From positions 1-48,937 of the forward strand of contig CAJFOZ010000020.1 in assembly GCA_904397895.1 (NCBI GenBank): DNA of 48,937 bases. The letters run 5' to 3'. This document shows positions 32,836 through 42,663 of the stretch, piece by piece. The notes below the pieces were generated by a model, which was given only the letters and a program-made list of their open reading frames with translations, was not told the DNA's origin and did no database searches. This DNA is from an uncultured Clostridia bacterium (GTDB taxonomy: Bacteria; Bacillota; Clostridia; Oscillospirales; Acutalibacteraceae). The stretch's first letter is position 1, and every line of letters starts with the position of its first letter. Both the position numbers and the translations under genes were made by a program.

Positions 32836-34029
32836 ATGTCAGCTTTGAACAAAAAGACCATTGAAGACATCGATGTCAATGGCAAGCGTGTACTCGTTCG
32901 CTGCGACTTCAATGTCCCCTTTGATGCAGAGGGCAACATTGCCGATCCTAAGCGCATCACCGAGGCTCTCCCCACCATCAAATATCTCGCTTCCCACGGC
33001 GCCCGTGTGATCCTCTGCTCCCATCTGGGCCGTCCCAAGGGCGAGTTTAATATGAAATATTCCCTGGCTCCTGTTGCCGCATACCTCACCAAGGTTTTGG
33101 GCCAGGAAGTCAAGATGGCCAAAGACGTTGTGGGCGAATCGGCCAAATCCTTGGCTGCCGAGCTTAAAGACGGCGACATTATGCTGATTGAAAACGTCCG
33201 CTTCCACAAGGAAGAGGAAAAGAACGATCCTGAATTCTCCAAACAGCTGGCTTCCTTGGCTGAGATTTATGTCAATGACGCTTTTGGCACTGCTCACCGT
33301 GCCCATTCCTCCACTACCGGCGTTGCTTCCTATCTGCCGGCTGTGTGCGGTTATCTGATCCAGAAGGAAATCTCCATTATGGGCGGCGCTCTGGAGAATC
33401 CGAAGCGTCCCTTCGTAGCCATCTTGGGCGGCGCTAAGGTTTCCGATAAAATCGGCGTCATCAATAACCTCTTGGATAAGGTTGATACCCTGATTGTCGG
33501 CGGCGGCATGGCTTACACCTTCTACAAAGCCCAGGGCCATCACATCGGCACCTCTATCTGCGAGGAAGATAAGCTGGATCTGGCCAACTCCATCCTGGCT
33601 AAGGCCAAGGAGAAGGGTGTTACCTTCCTGCTTCCCATCGACAACCGCGTGGGTAAGGAATATAAAGAGGATACAGAGTACCAGGTTGTCCATTCCACCG
33701 AGATTCCCGAAGGCTGGATGGGCCTGGACATCGGTCCTGACACCGAGGCTGCTTATGCAAAAGCCATCGAAGGCGCCGGCACCGTTGTTTGGAACGGTCC
33801 TATGGGCGTCTCCGAGTGGGAGAACTTCGCCAGCGGCACCAAGGCTGTCGCCACTGCTGTTGCTAACTCCGGCGCTATCTCCATCATCGGCGGCGGCGAT
33901 TCGGCTGCTGCTATTGAGAAGCTCGGCTTTGCCGATAAGATGACCCACATCTCCACCGGCGGCGGCGCTTCCCTGGAATTCCTGGAAGGCAAGACCTTGC
34001 CCGGCATTGCCGCTCTGAACGACAAATAA
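32836..34029 (+). CDS. pgk: phosphoglycerate kinase
   Basis: Makes ATP from 1,3-bisphosphoglycerate in glycolysis. The start at 32836 has AAAGGG upstream and gives 397 residues, the normal length; the frame extending to 32788 has no site. [13 protein letters not shown] at the N terminus, [31 protein letters not shown] and GGGDSAAA near the C terminus are all conserved. It is followed by its own terminator and then tpiA and gpmI. gapA is not in the window. T-ending codons are frequent, as expected for a highly expressed gene. Confidence 0.96.
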   Translation: MSALNKKTIEDIDVNGKRVLVRCDFNVPFDAEGNIADPKRITEALPTIKYLASHGARVILCSHLGRPKGEFNMKYSLAPVAAYLTKVLGQEVKMAKDVVGESAKSLAAELKDGDIMLIENVRFHKEEEKNDPEFSKQLASLAEIYVNDAFGTAHRAHSSTTGVASYLPAVCGYLIQKEISIMGGALENPKRPFVAILGGAKVSDKIGVINNLLDKVDTLIVGGGMAYTFYKAQGHHIGTSICEEDKLDLANSILAKAKEKGVTFLLPIDNRVGKEYKEDTEYQVVHSTEIPEGWMGLDIGPDTEAAYAKAIEGAGTVVWNGPMGVSEWENFASGTKAVATAVANSGAISIIGGGDSAAAIEKLGFADKMTHISTGGGASLEFLEGKTLPGIAALNDK

Positions 34030-34047
34030 GATCCATCGGATCCATGG

Positions 34048-34080
34048 AAAAAGAGGAAAGATCGGATCTTTCCTCTTTTT
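34048..34080 (+). terminator. pgk terminator (possibly partial)
   Basis: AAAAAGAGGAAAGA pairs with TCTTTCCTCTTTTT around a five-base loop. It lies between pgk and tpiA. No separate tpiA promoter is obvious, so some read-through is likely. Confidence 0.8.
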
Positions 34081-34111
34081 CTTCTATTGAGATAGAAAGG
34101 ATGTAGTTGAC

Positions 34112-34879
34112 ATGAATAAAGATCTCCGCAAAGCCGTCATTGCCGGCAACTGGAAAATGAACAAAAACCGTAAAGAGGCTGCTGCCCTTATCGGTGAATT
34201 AAAAGAAAAAGTGGCCGGAGCAGGTTGTGATGTCGTAATCTGCGTGCCTTACACCAACCTGGAAACCGCTCTTGCCAATACTGCTGGTTCCAACATCAAA
34301 GTGGGCGCTGAGAACTGCCACTGGGCCAAATCCGGCGCTTTCACCGGTGAAGTTTCGGCCGATATGCTGGCTGAAATGGGCGTCCAGTACGTTATCATCG
34401 GCCACAGCGAACGCCGTCAGTATTTTGGCGAGACCGATACCACTGTTCAGCAGCGTGTCCGCGCCGCTTTGGATGCCGGTTTGACGGTCATCCTGTGCGT
34501 CGGCGAGATGCTGGAGCAGCGGGAACAGGGCATCACCAGCGAACTGGTTGCCATGCAGACCAAGATCGCTTTAGGCGGCGTCTCGGAAGATGAGATGTCC
34601 CGCATCATCATCGCTTATGAACCGGTTTGGGCCATCGGTACCGGCCGCACTGCTACTGCTGAGCAGGCCAACGAAGTGTGCAAACTGATCCGCGATACCA
34701 TCGCTTCCCTCTACAGCCAGAAGGTTGCCGACGCCACCACCATCCAGTACGGCGGCTCCATGAACGCCGGCAACGCTGCCGATTTGTTGGCCCAGCCCGA
34801 TGTGGACGGCGGCCTCATCGGCGGCGCTTCCCTGAAGGCCCCCGACTTTGCCACCATCGTGGAGGCCGCTTCTAAATAA
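34112..34879 (+). CDS. tpiA: triosephosphate isomerase
   Basis: Interconverts dihydroxyacetone phosphate and glyceraldehyde 3-phosphate. It has 255 residues, a single barrel. AGNWKMN carries the catalytic Lys near residue 16, IGHSERR the catalytic His, AYEPVWAIGTGRTAT the catalytic Glu and the flexible loop, and QYGGSM and LIGGASL bind phosphate. AAAGGA lies ten bases before the ATG. It probably shares a transcript with pgk. Confidence 0.96.
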   Translation: MNKDLRKAVIAGNWKMNKNRKEAAALIGELKEKVAGAGCDVVICVPYTNLETALANTAGSNIKVGAENCHWAKSGAFTGEVSADMLAEMGVQYVIIGHSERRQYFGETDTTVQQRVRAALDAGLTVILCVGEMLEQREQGITSELVAMQTKIALGGVSEDEMSRIIIAYEPVWAIGTGRTATAEQANEVCKLIRDTIASLYSQKVADATTIQYGGSMNAGNAADLLAQPDVDGGLIGGASLKAPDFATIVEAASK

Positions 34880-34930
34880 GCAATCCCCATTCACAAGGTT
34901 TGGTTTTGTGTACAAAGCAGCCGGATCTGA

Positions 34931-34993
34931 TGCGACAATATCCAGCATCGCACTGTTTTTTTAATCTTATGGCGGCTCGGGCACCGGGCCGCC
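34931..34993 (+). terminator. weak hairpins between tpiA and gpmI
   Basis: A short GATGC/GCATC stem (TGCGA/TCGCA is an alternative) followed by CTGTTTTTTT, and next to it GGCGGC-T-CGG pairing with CCG-G-GCCGCC at 34971-34993. Either may attenuate transcription into gpmI. Confidence 0.45.
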
Positions 34994-35020
34994 CTTTCAA
35001 TCCAAAAGGAGGATGTCTTT

Positions 35021-36538
35021 ATGAAAAAGCCTCTCGTGCTCACCATTATGGACGGCTTTGGCCTGAATCCTTCCGACTACGGCAATGCCATTGTGGAAGC
35101 CAATACCCCCAATTTAGACAAGCTGTTTGCAGAGAATCCCCATACCCAAATCGGCGCATCCGGCCTCAATGTCGGCCTCCCCGACGGCCAGATGGGCAAC
35201 TCTGAGGTAGGGCATACCAACATCGGCGCCGGCCGTGTTGTGTACCAGGAATTGACCCGCATCACCAAGTCCATTGAGGACGGCGACTTCTTCCAGAACG
35301 AAGCATTGGTTGCCGCTGTGGACCACTGTCTCAAAGAGGGTACCGATTTGCATCTCATGGGCCTTTTGTCGGACGGCGGTGTCCACAGCCATAACTCCCA
35401 CCTGTACGGCCTTTTAGAGCTTGCCAAACGCAAGGGCCTTGACCGTGTATACGTCCACTGCCTCATGGACGGCCGTGACGTCCCCCCCACCTCCGGCAAG
35501 GATTTCGTAGCCGAATTGGTGGCCAAGATGAAGGAAATCGGCGTGGGCAAAGTGGCCACCGTCATGGGCCGCTACTACGCCATGGACCGCGACAACCGTT
35601 GGGAGCGGGTGGAGAAAGCCTATGCCGCCTGCGTCTATCGCGAGGGCGTGCAGGAAGCCGACCCGGTAGAGGCGGTTGCCCACTCCTATGAAAAGGATGT
35701 CACCGATGAATTTATCGTACCGGCTGTCATCGAGGGCGGCGCTGCCATCAAGGCAAACGACTCTGTGATTTTCTTTAACTTCCGCCCCGACCGCGCCCGT
35801 GAGATCACACGTACGTTGGTGGATCCCGACTTTAACGGGTTTGAGCGCAAGAATGGTTTCTTCCCGCTTCATTATGTGTGCTTCACCCAGTATGACGCTA
35901 CCATGCCCAACGTCACCATAGCTTTCCATCCCCAGTCTTTGAAAAACACTCTGGGCGAATACCTCTCCAACCTGGGCAAGACCCAGCTCCGTATCGCTGA
36001 GACGGAAAAATATGCCCACGTCACTTTCTTTTTCAACGGCGGTGTGGAAAAGCAGTATGAGGGCGAAGACCGCGTGCTGATCCCCTCCCCCAAGGTGGCC
36101 ACTTATGACCTACAGCCCGAGATGAGCGCCTACGAAGTGTGCGACGCTGTGTGCGAGCGCATCTTAAGTGGCAACTACGATGTGGTCATCCTCAACTTCG
36201 CAAACTGCGATATGGTAGGCCATACCGGCGTGGAAGAGGCCGCTGTCAAAGCGGTGGAAGCGGTGGACACCTGCATGGGCCGCGTGGCCGATGCCGTCAA
36301 GAAGATGGACGGCGTATTGCTGGTCACCGCCGACCACGGCAATGCCGATCAGATGAAGGAACCGGATGGTTCCCCCTTCACCGCCCACACCACTTGGCCC
36401 GTTCCCTTCATCGTGGTGGGCCGCGACTGCAAACTGCGTGAAGGCGGCCGTCTGGCCGATATCGCCCCCACTATGCTGGACATCATGGGCATCCCCCAAC
36501 CGGCTGAGATGGATGGCGTAAGCTTGATCCAGAAATAA
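35021..36538 (+). CDS. gpmI: 2,3-bisphosphoglycerate-independent phosphoglycerate mutase
   Basis: Interconverts 3- and 2-phosphoglycerate through a phosphoserine, using Mn2+. It has 505 residues, an alkaline-phosphatase-type fold. LTIMDGFGLN at the N terminus holds a metal-ligand Asp, GQMGNSEVGHTNIGAGR the active-site Ser (SEVGH), LMDGRDVPP and GRYYAMDRD contact substrate, and NFANCDMVGHTG and TADHGNADQM bind metals. AAAGGAGG lies close to the ATG. eno is not in view. Confidence 0.96.
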   Translation: MKKPLVLTIMDGFGLNPSDYGNAIVEANTPNLDKLFAENPHTQIGASGLNVGLPDGQMGNSEVGHTNIGAGRVVYQELTRITKSIEDGDFFQNEALVAAVDHCLKEGTDLHLMGLLSDGGVHSHNSHLYGLLELAKRKGLDRVYVHCLMDGRDVPPTSGKDFVAELVAKMKEIGVGKVATVMGRYYAMDRDNRWERVEKAYAACVYREGVQEADPVEAVAHSYEKDVTDEFIVPAVIEGGAAIKANDSVIFFNFRPDRAREITRTLVDPDFNGFERKNGFFPLHYVCFTQYDATMPNVTIAFHPQSLKNTLGEYLSNLGKTQLRIAETEKYAHVTFFFNGGVEKQYEGEDRVLIPSPKVATYDLQPEMSAYEVCDAVCERILSGNYDVVILNFANCDMVGHTGVEEAAVKAVEAVDTCMGRVADAVKKMDGVLLVTADHGNADQMKEPDGSPFTAHTTWPVPFIVVGRDCKLREGGRLADIAPTMLDIMGIPQPAEMDGVSLIQK

Positions 36539-36562
36539 ACTGCATCCCTTTCATTTCATTGT

Positions 36563-36589
36563 GCCGCCCAGGCATCCGATCTGGGCGGC
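36563..36589 (+). terminator. terminator of gpmI
   Basis: GCCGCCCAG pairs perfectly with CTGGGCGGC over a nine-base loop, followed by CTTTTTTTG. Confidence 0.93.
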
Positions 36590-36630
36590 CTTTTTTTGTG
36601 CAAAACCACACAAGGAAGCAGTCAATAAAA

Positions 36631-36644
36631 TGAATGTTTATCCT
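36631..36644 (+). promoter_or_regulatory. candidate ARG box 1
   Basis: TGAATGTTTATCCT, upstream of the -35 box, matches the ArgR half-site pair TGAATwwwwATTCA at about eleven of fourteen positions. It is weak by itself, but ArgR sites commonly come in pairs. Confidence 0.4.
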
Positions 36645-36655
36645 TAAAAATATAC

Positions 36656-36684
36656 TTGAAATTGCATAACATAGGGTGTATAAT
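36656..36684 (+). promoter_or_regulatory. promoter of the arginine operon
   Basis: TTGAAA (36656-36661), 17 bases, TATAAT (36679-36684). Confidence 0.88.
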
Positions 36685-36695
36685 AGGCGATAGAT

Positions 36696-36709
36696 TGAAT
36701 AATAACTCA
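36696..36709 (+). promoter_or_regulatory. candidate ARG box 2 (ArgR operator)
   Basis: TGAATAATAACTCA matches TGAATwwwwATTCA at thirteen of fourteen positions and lies just after the predicted transcription start, a classic repressor position. Confidence 0.6.
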
Positions 36710-36724
36710 ATTGGAGGTATAGAT

Positions 36725-37945
36725 ATGCAAAAGCAGTACAAGAAGGTCGTGTTGGCTTATTCCGGAGGATTGGATACATCGGTCATTATCCCCTGGCTCA
36801 AGGAGCATTATGGCTGTGAAGTCATCGCTGTGGCCGCCAATGTGGGCCAAGGCGACTCTGAGCTGGAAGGCCTGGAGGAAAAAGCCATCAAGACAGGCGC
36901 TTCCAAATGCTACATTGAGGATCTAACCAAAGAATTTGTGGAGGATTTTATCGTCCCCACCCTGAAGGCAGGCGCCGTTTACGAAGGCAAATATTTGCTT
37001 GGTACCTCCTTTGCCCGTCCTATCATCGCCAAACGTTTGGTGGAAATCGCCAAGAAAGAGGGAGCCGACGCCATTGTCCACGGCTGCACCGGCAAGGGCA
37101 ACGACCAGGTCCGTTTTGAATTGACCATCAAGGCCTTCGCCCCTACCATGGATATCATCGCCCCTTGGCGGTTCTGGGAGCTGGACAGCCGCGAAAAGGA
37201 AATTGCCTATGCGGAAGAACACAATATCCCTCTGAAGATCAACCGTGAAACCAATTATTCCAAGGATAAGAACCTGTGGCATCTGTCCCATGAGGGCCTG
37301 GATCTGGAGGATCCGGCCAACGAACCCATGTATGATAAGATTCTGGAGATGGGCGTCACCCCGGAAAAAGCCCCGGACACCCCTACCTACGTCACCATCG
37401 GCTTTGACAAGGGTACTCCGGTATCGGTCGACGGCGTCGGCATGACCCCGGTGGAGATCCTCACCAAGCTCAATGAATTGGGGGGTGCCAACGGCGTTGG
37501 TATCGTAGACATGGTGGAAAACCGTCTGGTAGGCATGAAGAGCCGCGGCGTCTACGAGACCCCCGGCGGCAGCATTCTGTATTTTGCCCATCAGTCCTTG
37601 GAAGAGATCTGTTTGGACAAGGACACCCAGCATTATAAAATGCAGATGGCCATCAAGTTCAGCGAACTGGTTTACAACGGCCTGTGGTATACCCCCCTGC
37701 GGGAAGCCATGAGCGCCTTTGTGGACAGTACTCAGCAGACCGTCACCGGCGAAGTCAAACTCAAGCTCTACAAGGGCAACATCATGAACGCTGGTATGAC
37801 CTCTCCCTATTCCCTCTATTCGGAGGAAATCGCCACCTTTGGGGAGGATAACGTCTACGATCAAGCCGATTCAGCCGGATTCATCAACCTCTTTGGCCTG
37901 CCTCTCAAAGTCAAGGCCCTGCTGGACGAGAAAAAGATCAAATAA
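36725..37945 (+). CDS. argG: argininosuccinate synthase
   Basis: Joins citrulline and aspartate with ATP. The start at 36725 has GGAGGT seven bases upstream, giving 406 residues; the longer frame would begin at the promoter. AYSGGLDTS (ATP pyrophosphatase P-loop) is at about 10-18, followed by [12 protein letters not shown] and a synthetase domain with the citrulline-contact [10 protein letters not shown]. It is first in an operon that makes arginine from glutamate. carAB is not in the window. Confidence 0.96.
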   Translation: MQKQYKKVVLAYSGGLDTSVIIPWLKEHYGCEVIAVAANVGQGDSELEGLEEKAIKTGASKCYIEDLTKEFVEDFIVPTLKAGAVYEGKYLLGTSFARPIIAKRLVEIAKKEGADAIVHGCTGKGNDQVRFELTIKAFAPTMDIIAPWRFWELDSREKEIAYAEEHNIPLKINRETNYSKDKNLWHLSHEGLDLEDPANEPMYDKILEMGVTPEKAPDTPTYVTIGFDKGTPVSVDGVGMTPVEILTKLNELGGANGVGIVDMVENRLVGMKSRGVYETPGGSILYFAHQSLEEICLDKDTQHYKMQMAIKFSELVYNGLWYTPLREAMSAFVDSTQQTVTGEVKLKLYKGNIMNAGMTSPYSLYSEEIATFGEDNVYDQADSAGFINLFGLPLKVKALLDEKKIK

Positions 37946-38081
37946 AAACTGCTGAGAAAGGCGCCTATCTTCCTTGCGGTTTTGGGAGCGGCGCCAGACC
38001 AATAGAGAACCATGAGGCTGCAGCGTCGGGGCGGTTTGCCTCGCCGCTGTAGCTGTTTTCATATAAGAAGGAGTGATCAGG
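37946..38081 (+). other. argG-argH spacer with hairpin
   Basis: There are 136 bases. A CTGCAGCG...CGCTGTAG stem with inner GGGC/GCC pairing (about 38017-38052) is followed by CTGTTTTC, so partial termination or mRNA processing between argG and argH is possible. No promoter pair is clear. Confidence 0.4.
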
Positions 38082-39479
38082 ATGAAGATGTGGGCCGGAC
38101 GGTTCTCCAAAGAGGCCGATGCACGGGTCAACGACTTCAATTCCTCCATTCGGTTTGATTCCCGGATGGTGGAGCAGGATATCAAAGGATCCATCGCCCA
38201 TGCCCAGATGCTGGCCGCCCAGGGTATTATCCCCCGTGTGGACGCCAATCGTATTGTGGAGGGCCTTATGGGGCTTTCTCAGGATTTGCAAAATGGAACC
38301 CTTTGCTTTGACCCCAATGCCGAAGACATCCACATGTTTTTAGAAGAGCAATTGACAAAGCGCATCGGGGATGCCGGCAAACGTCTTCATACCGCCCGCA
38401 GCCGCAACGATCAGGTTGCTTTGGATTTACGCCTTTATTTGCGGGAAGAGGCAGCTCAGATTTTTGATCTGCTTCACGAATTTGGTTCTCAGCTGACCAA
38501 TCTGGCTCAGGACCATCTGGAAACCGTCATGCCGGGATACACCCATCTCCAGCGGGCCCAGCCGGTGACCTTCGGCCATCATTTAATGGCCTACGCCAAC
38601 ATGGTCGCCCGGGATATGGGGCGGCTCCAGGACGCAGCGGCTCGGATGAACTACTCTCCTTTGGGATGCTGCGCTTTGGCCGGCACCACCTACCCCATCG
38701 ACCGGCAGATGACGGCCAAAGCCCTGGGATTTGACGGCGTATGTCAAAACTCCTTGGACGGCGTCTCCGACCGGGATTTCTGCATTGAATTGTGCAGCAC
38801 GCTCTCTATCATCATGATGCATCTCTCCCGTTTTTCCGAAGAGATGGTATCCTGGTGCTCGTGGGAATTCAAATTCATCGAGTTGGACGACGCCTTTGCT
38901 ACCGGTTCCTCCATCATGCCCCAGAAGAAAAACCCCGATGTATCGGAGCTGATCCGGGGCAAAACCGGCCGGGTATACGGTGATCTAACCACCCTGCTGA
39001 CCATGATGAAGGGGCTCCCCTTGGCCTATAATAAAGATATGCAGGAGGATAAGGAGGCCATTTTTGACGCAGTGGATACGGTTAAATTGTGTCTCACCAC
39101 CATGATCCCCATGGTGTCCACCATGACGGTGTTAAAGGACAACATGCGTTCGGCCGCCGCCAAAGGATTTATCAACGCTACCGACTGCGCTGATTATCTC
39201 ACCAAAAAGGGCATCCCCTTCCGGGACGCCTACAAATGCACCGGCGGTTTGGTCGCTTTGTGCATCCAGAAGGGCCTTACTTTAGAAACCCTTCCCCTTT
39301 CTGATTACCAAGCCGCCTGCCCTGTCTTTGAGGAGGATATCTATCAGGCCATCGATCTTACGGCCTGCGTCAAAGGCCGCACCAGCGAAGGCGGCCCCTC
39401 TCCCCAATCGGTGCAGAAACAGATTGATTGGATGCAGGATTTCTTACAAAACAACGTAAGCCTTTGGAGTCATAATTGA
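38082..39479 (+). CDS. argH: argininosuccinate lyase
   Basis: Cleaves argininosuccinate to arginine and fumarate. The start at 38082 has AAGGAG eight bases upstream; the GTG at 38073 lies within that site. It has 465 residues, normal for the fumarase/aspartase superfamily. WAGRF at the N terminus, RSRNDQVALDLRLYLR, TPGYTHLQ-type PGYTHLQRAQPVT, and the signature loop GSSIMPQKKNPD with the catalytic Ser are all present. argC begins 11 bases downstream. Confidence 0.95.
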   Translation: MKMWAGRFSKEADARVNDFNSSIRFDSRMVEQDIKGSIAHAQMLAAQGIIPRVDANRIVEGLMGLSQDLQNGTLCFDPNAEDIHMFLEEQLTKRIGDAGKRLHTARSRNDQVALDLRLYLREEAAQIFDLLHEFGSQLTNLAQDHLETVMPGYTHLQRAQPVTFGHHLMAYANMVARDMGRLQDAAARMNYSPLGCCALAGTTYPIDRQMTAKALGFDGVCQNSLDGVSDRDFCIELCSTLSIIMMHLSRFSEEMVSWCSWEFKFIELDDAFATGSSIMPQKKNPDVSELIRGKTGRVYGDLTTLLTMMKGLPLAYNKDMQEDKEAIFDAVDTVKLCLTTMIPMVSTMTVLKDNMRSAAAKGFINATDCADYLTKKGIPFRDAYKCTGGLVALCIQKGLTLETLPLSDYQAACPVFEEDIYQAIDLTACVKGRTSEGGPSPQSVQKQIDWMQDFLQNNVSLWSHN

Positions 39480-39490
39480 GGTGTCGATTC

Positions 39491-40531
39491 ATGGATAAAA
39501 TAAAAGTAGGCGTCATTGGCGCTACGGGATACGCTGGACTAGAACTGGTCCGGTTGCTTTTGAACCATCCGGGGGTAGAGGTGGAAGCGGTTTCTTCCGT
39601 CAGTTTTGAGGGCAAAGAAATCAGTGAAGTCTATCCTCAGCTCACTGGATTGTTCGATAAGGTATTAACCGACGATACCCATGTGGTGGATCGGTGCCAG
39701 GTTATATTTGGATCCCTTCCCCACGGTCTGTCGGAACCCATCGCCCGCCGCTGTGTAGACGAAGGGAAACTATTTATCGACATGGGGGCTGACTTCCGCC
39801 TCAAAAAGGAATCCGACTACGCCCAATGGTATGGGGGATCCTACCAGGATCCAGATCTCCATAAAATGGCGGTTTACTCCATTCCAGAGCTTCACCGGTC
39901 GTTGGTACCGGGGGCTAAACTCATCGCCAATCCGGGATGTTACGTCACATCGGTGTGTCTGGGACTGGCCCCCTTATACCAAGAAAAAATCGTCTTGCCC
40001 GACAGTCTCATCATCGACGCGAAGTCGGGAGCCACCGGCGCCGGACGTGGCTTGGCCCTCAACACCCATTACACCGAGTGCAACGAAGCCTTTGCGCCTT
40101 ACAAGGTTGCCTCTCACCGTCACACTCCTGAGATGGAGCAGGTGCTGTCGGAATTAAACGGCGCACCGGTCACCCTTACCTTTGTTCCCCATCTGCTGGC
40201 CGTCAACCGGGGGATTGTGTCCACCATGTACCTCAACCTGGAGGACGGTTGGGATGAGGACAAGGTCCGGACCCTCTACGGACAATTTTACCAAAAGGAA
40301 CGGTTTGTAAAACTACTTCCCAAAGGATGCATCGCCAACCTGAAAAACGTCAAATACAGCAACTACTGCCACATCTCCCTGCACAGCGATCCCCGCACCC
40401 ATCGTCTGATCGTGGTGTCCACCATCGACAACATGGTAAAAGGGGCGGCGGGACAGGCCATTCAAAATATGAATCTAGCCCTGGGGATGGCGGAGGAAAC
40501 CGGGCTTTGCATGACGCCGCCGGCTTTTTAA
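39491..40531 (+). CDS. argC: N-acetyl-gamma-glutamyl-phosphate reductase
   Basis: NADPH-dependent reduction of N-acetylglutamyl phosphate to the semialdehyde. The start at 39491 follows GAGGTG by seven bases, giving 346 residues. IGATGYAGLEL is the Rossmann motif, ANPGCYVTS holds the catalytic Cys, and SHRHTPEMEQ the catalytic His. Confidence 0.95.
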   Translation: MDKIKVGVIGATGYAGLELVRLLLNHPGVEVEAVSSVSFEGKEISEVYPQLTGLFDKVLTDDTHVVDRCQVIFGSLPHGLSEPIARRCVDEGKLFIDMGADFRLKKESDYAQWYGGSYQDPDLHKMAVYSIPELHRSLVPGAKLIANPGCYVTSVCLGLAPLYQEKIVLPDSLIIDAKSGATGAGRGLALNTHYTECNEAFAPYKVASHRHTPEMEQVLSELNGAPVTLTFVPHLLAVNRGIVSTMYLNLEDGWDEDKVRTLYGQFYQKERFVKLLPKGCIANLKNVKYSNYCHISLHSDPRTHRLIVVSTIDNMVKGAAGQAIQNMNLALGMAEETGLCMTPPAF

Positions 40532-40552
40532 TGAGAAAGGGGATATTTTTCT

Positions 40553-41770
40553 ATGCCATACCAGTGGATTGAAGGGGATGTCTGTGCCCCCAAGGGGTTT
40601 CAAGCGTCGGGAGTGCACTGCGGCATCCGCAAAAACCGTTCCAAAAAGGATCTGGCCCTCATCTTTAGCCATACCATGTGTACCGCCGCATCGGTATACA
40701 CCACCAATAAAGTAAAGGGAGCGCCCATCCTGGTGACCAAACAGCACCTCAAGGATGGCAAAGCGCAGGCCGTCCTTTGCAACTCCGGCAATGCCAACAC
40801 CTGCAATGCCGATGGCCTGGACATCGCCAACGCCATGTGCAAAAGCGCCGCCGATGCTTTGGACATTAGGGAAGAGGATATCGTCATCGCCTCCACCGGC
40901 GTGATCGGGCAACCGCTTCCATTGGATCCCATCACAAAAGCTATGCCGGACTTGGTGGCACATCTTGGTCTCGACGGCACCCCTGCTGCCGAAGCCATCA
41001 TGACTACCGACACCTGTCCCAAACAAGTGGCGGTCCAATTCCCTTTGGGAGGAAAAATGTGTTCCATCGGGGGCATCTCAAAAGGCAGCGGCATGATCCA
41101 TCCCAACATGGCCACCATGCTTTGTTTTGTCACCAGTGATGCAGCCATCTCCAGTGAGATGCTGCAAAAAGCCGTCAAACAGGTGGCCGACGACACCTTC
41201 AACATGATCTCAGTGGATGGAGACACCTCCACCAACGACATGCTGACCGTACTGGCCAACGGTCAGGCGGGCAATCCGGTCATTACAAAACAGGACGACG
41301 CATATGATACCTTTGTGGAAGGGCTCATGATGGTGTGCCGTCAGCTGGCAAAACAGATGGCGGCCGACGGCGAAGGCGCCACCAAGCTGTTGGAATGCAC
41401 CGTTACCGGTGCTCCATCCAAGGAAACGGCCCGCAAAGTGGCCAAGTCGGTAGTGTGTTCCACCCTTTTCAAGGCCGCTATGTTTGGAGAAGACGCCAAC
41501 TGGGGCCGTATCCTTTGCGCCATCGGCTACACCGACGCTGCATTTGACATTGACAAGGTAGGCGTTGTCTTGGCATCCGAAGCGGGACAGGTAGAGGTAT
41601 GCCGTGACGGCGCCGGCGTCCCATTCAGCGAGGACACGGCCAAACAGGTGCTTTCTGAGAAGGAAATCCAGATTGTGATCTCCATGAATCAAGGGGACGG
41701 CCAAGCTACCGCTTGGGGATGTGACCTCAGCTACGACTATGTCAAAATCAACGGCGATTACCGCACCTAA
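40553..41770 (+). CDS. argJ: bifunctional ornithine acetyltransferase / N-acetylglutamate synthase
   Basis: Transfers the acetyl group from N-acetylornithine to glutamate, closing the acetyl cycle; this explains the absence of argA and argE here. It has 405 residues. The self-cleavage site is the Thr in HPNMATML, with GGISKGSGMIHPN before it. CNSGNANTCN contributes to the oxyanion region. GAAAGGGGA precedes the ATG. Whether it has true synthase activity with acetyl-CoA is not readable from sequence. Confidence 0.94.
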   Translation: MPYQWIEGDVCAPKGFQASGVHCGIRKNRSKKDLALIFSHTMCTAASVYTTNKVKGAPILVTKQHLKDGKAQAVLCNSGNANTCNADGLDIANAMCKSAADALDIREEDIVIASTGVIGQPLPLDPITKAMPDLVAHLGLDGTPAAEAIMTTDTCPKQVAVQFPLGGKMCSIGGISKGSGMIHPNMATMLCFVTSDAAISSEMLQKAVKQVADDTFNMISVDGDTSTNDMLTVLANGQAGNPVITKQDDAYDTFVEGLMMVCRQLAKQMAADGEGATKLLECTVTGAPSKETARKVAKSVVCSTLFKAAMFGEDANWGRILCAIGYTDAAFDIDKVGVVLASEAGQVEVCRDGAGVPFSEDTAKQVLSEKEIQIVISMNQGDGQATAWGCDLSYDYVKINGDYRT

Positions 41771-41792
41771 CCATAGAAAAGAGGAAACCAAA

Positions 41793-42647
41793 GTGCAACT
41801 CAACAATTCAGACAAGGCCCACGTATTGGCCCAGGCTCTGCCCTATATTCAAAAATATTATAACAAAGTCGTAGTTGTCAAATACGGCGGCAATGCCATG
41901 ATCAATGAAGATCTAAAGGCGGCGGTCATGAGCGATATTGTATTGCTTTCATTGGTGGGGATCCGTATTGTACTTGTCCACGGAGGAGGCCCGGAAATAA
42001 CCGAGACCCTCAACGCCATGGGCAAGGAGAGCCGATTTGTCGGAGGTCTACGATACACCGATGCCGAAACAGTCAAAGTCGTCCAGATGGTACTGGCCGG
42101 CAAGACCAACAAGGATCTGGTGGGGCTGCTTCAACAGAACAAAGGCCAGGCCCTGGGCATCTGCGGCATCGATGGCAAAACCATCCAGGTAAAGAAAATG
42201 GACGGGGATGTGGGATTTGTAGGCGAAGTCACCAACGTCAACCCCAAGCTAATCAACGACGCCCTTGACAACGGCTATATTCCCGTCATCGCCACCATCG
42301 GTTGTGATGAAGCGGGAGACGTCTACAACATTAACGCCGACGCAGCGGCATCCCGTATCGCCGCCCAGCTCCACGCTGAGAGCCTGATCCTCCTCACCGA
42401 CGTACGGGGACTTTTGTGGGATAAAGAGGATGAGTCCACCCTCATTACCTCGGTCAATGCCAGCGAAGTGCCGGCCCTCGCCAGCAAAGGCATCATCCAG
42501 GGAGGGATGATCCCCAAGGTGGACTGTTGTGTGGAAGCCGTGCGCCGGGGCGTCAAACAGGCCAATATCATCGACGGGCGCGTCCCCCACTCCATCCTCA
42601 TCGAGCTTCTGACCGACGAGGGATTAGGCACCATGTTCTTGGGATAA
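41793..42647 (+). CDS. argB: acetylglutamate kinase
   Basis: Phosphorylates N-acetylglutamate. It starts with GTG at 41793, with GAGGA seven bases upstream, and has 284 residues. VVKYGGNAM near residue 30 and VHGGGPEI bind ATP phosphates; GGMIPKVDCC and GRVPHSILIELLTDEGLGTM are near the end. The N-terminal helix before VVVKYGG is present, as in arginine-feedback-sensitive hexameric enzymes, so inhibition by arginine is possible. Confidence 0.95.
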   Translation: MQLNNSDKAHVLAQALPYIQKYYNKVVVVKYGGNAMINEDLKAAVMSDIVLLSLVGIRIVLVHGGGPEITETLNAMGKESRFVGGLRYTDAETVKVVQMVLAGKTNKDLVGLLQQNKGQALGICGIDGKTIQVKKMDGDVGFVGEVTNVNPKLINDALDNGYIPVIATIGCDEAGDVYNINADAAASRIAAQLHAESLILLTDVRGLLWDKEDESTLITSVNASEVPALASKGIIQGGMIPKVDCCVEAVRRGVKQANIIDGRVPHSILIELLTDEGLGTMFLG

Positions 42648-42663
42648 AGGAGGAGCATAAAAC

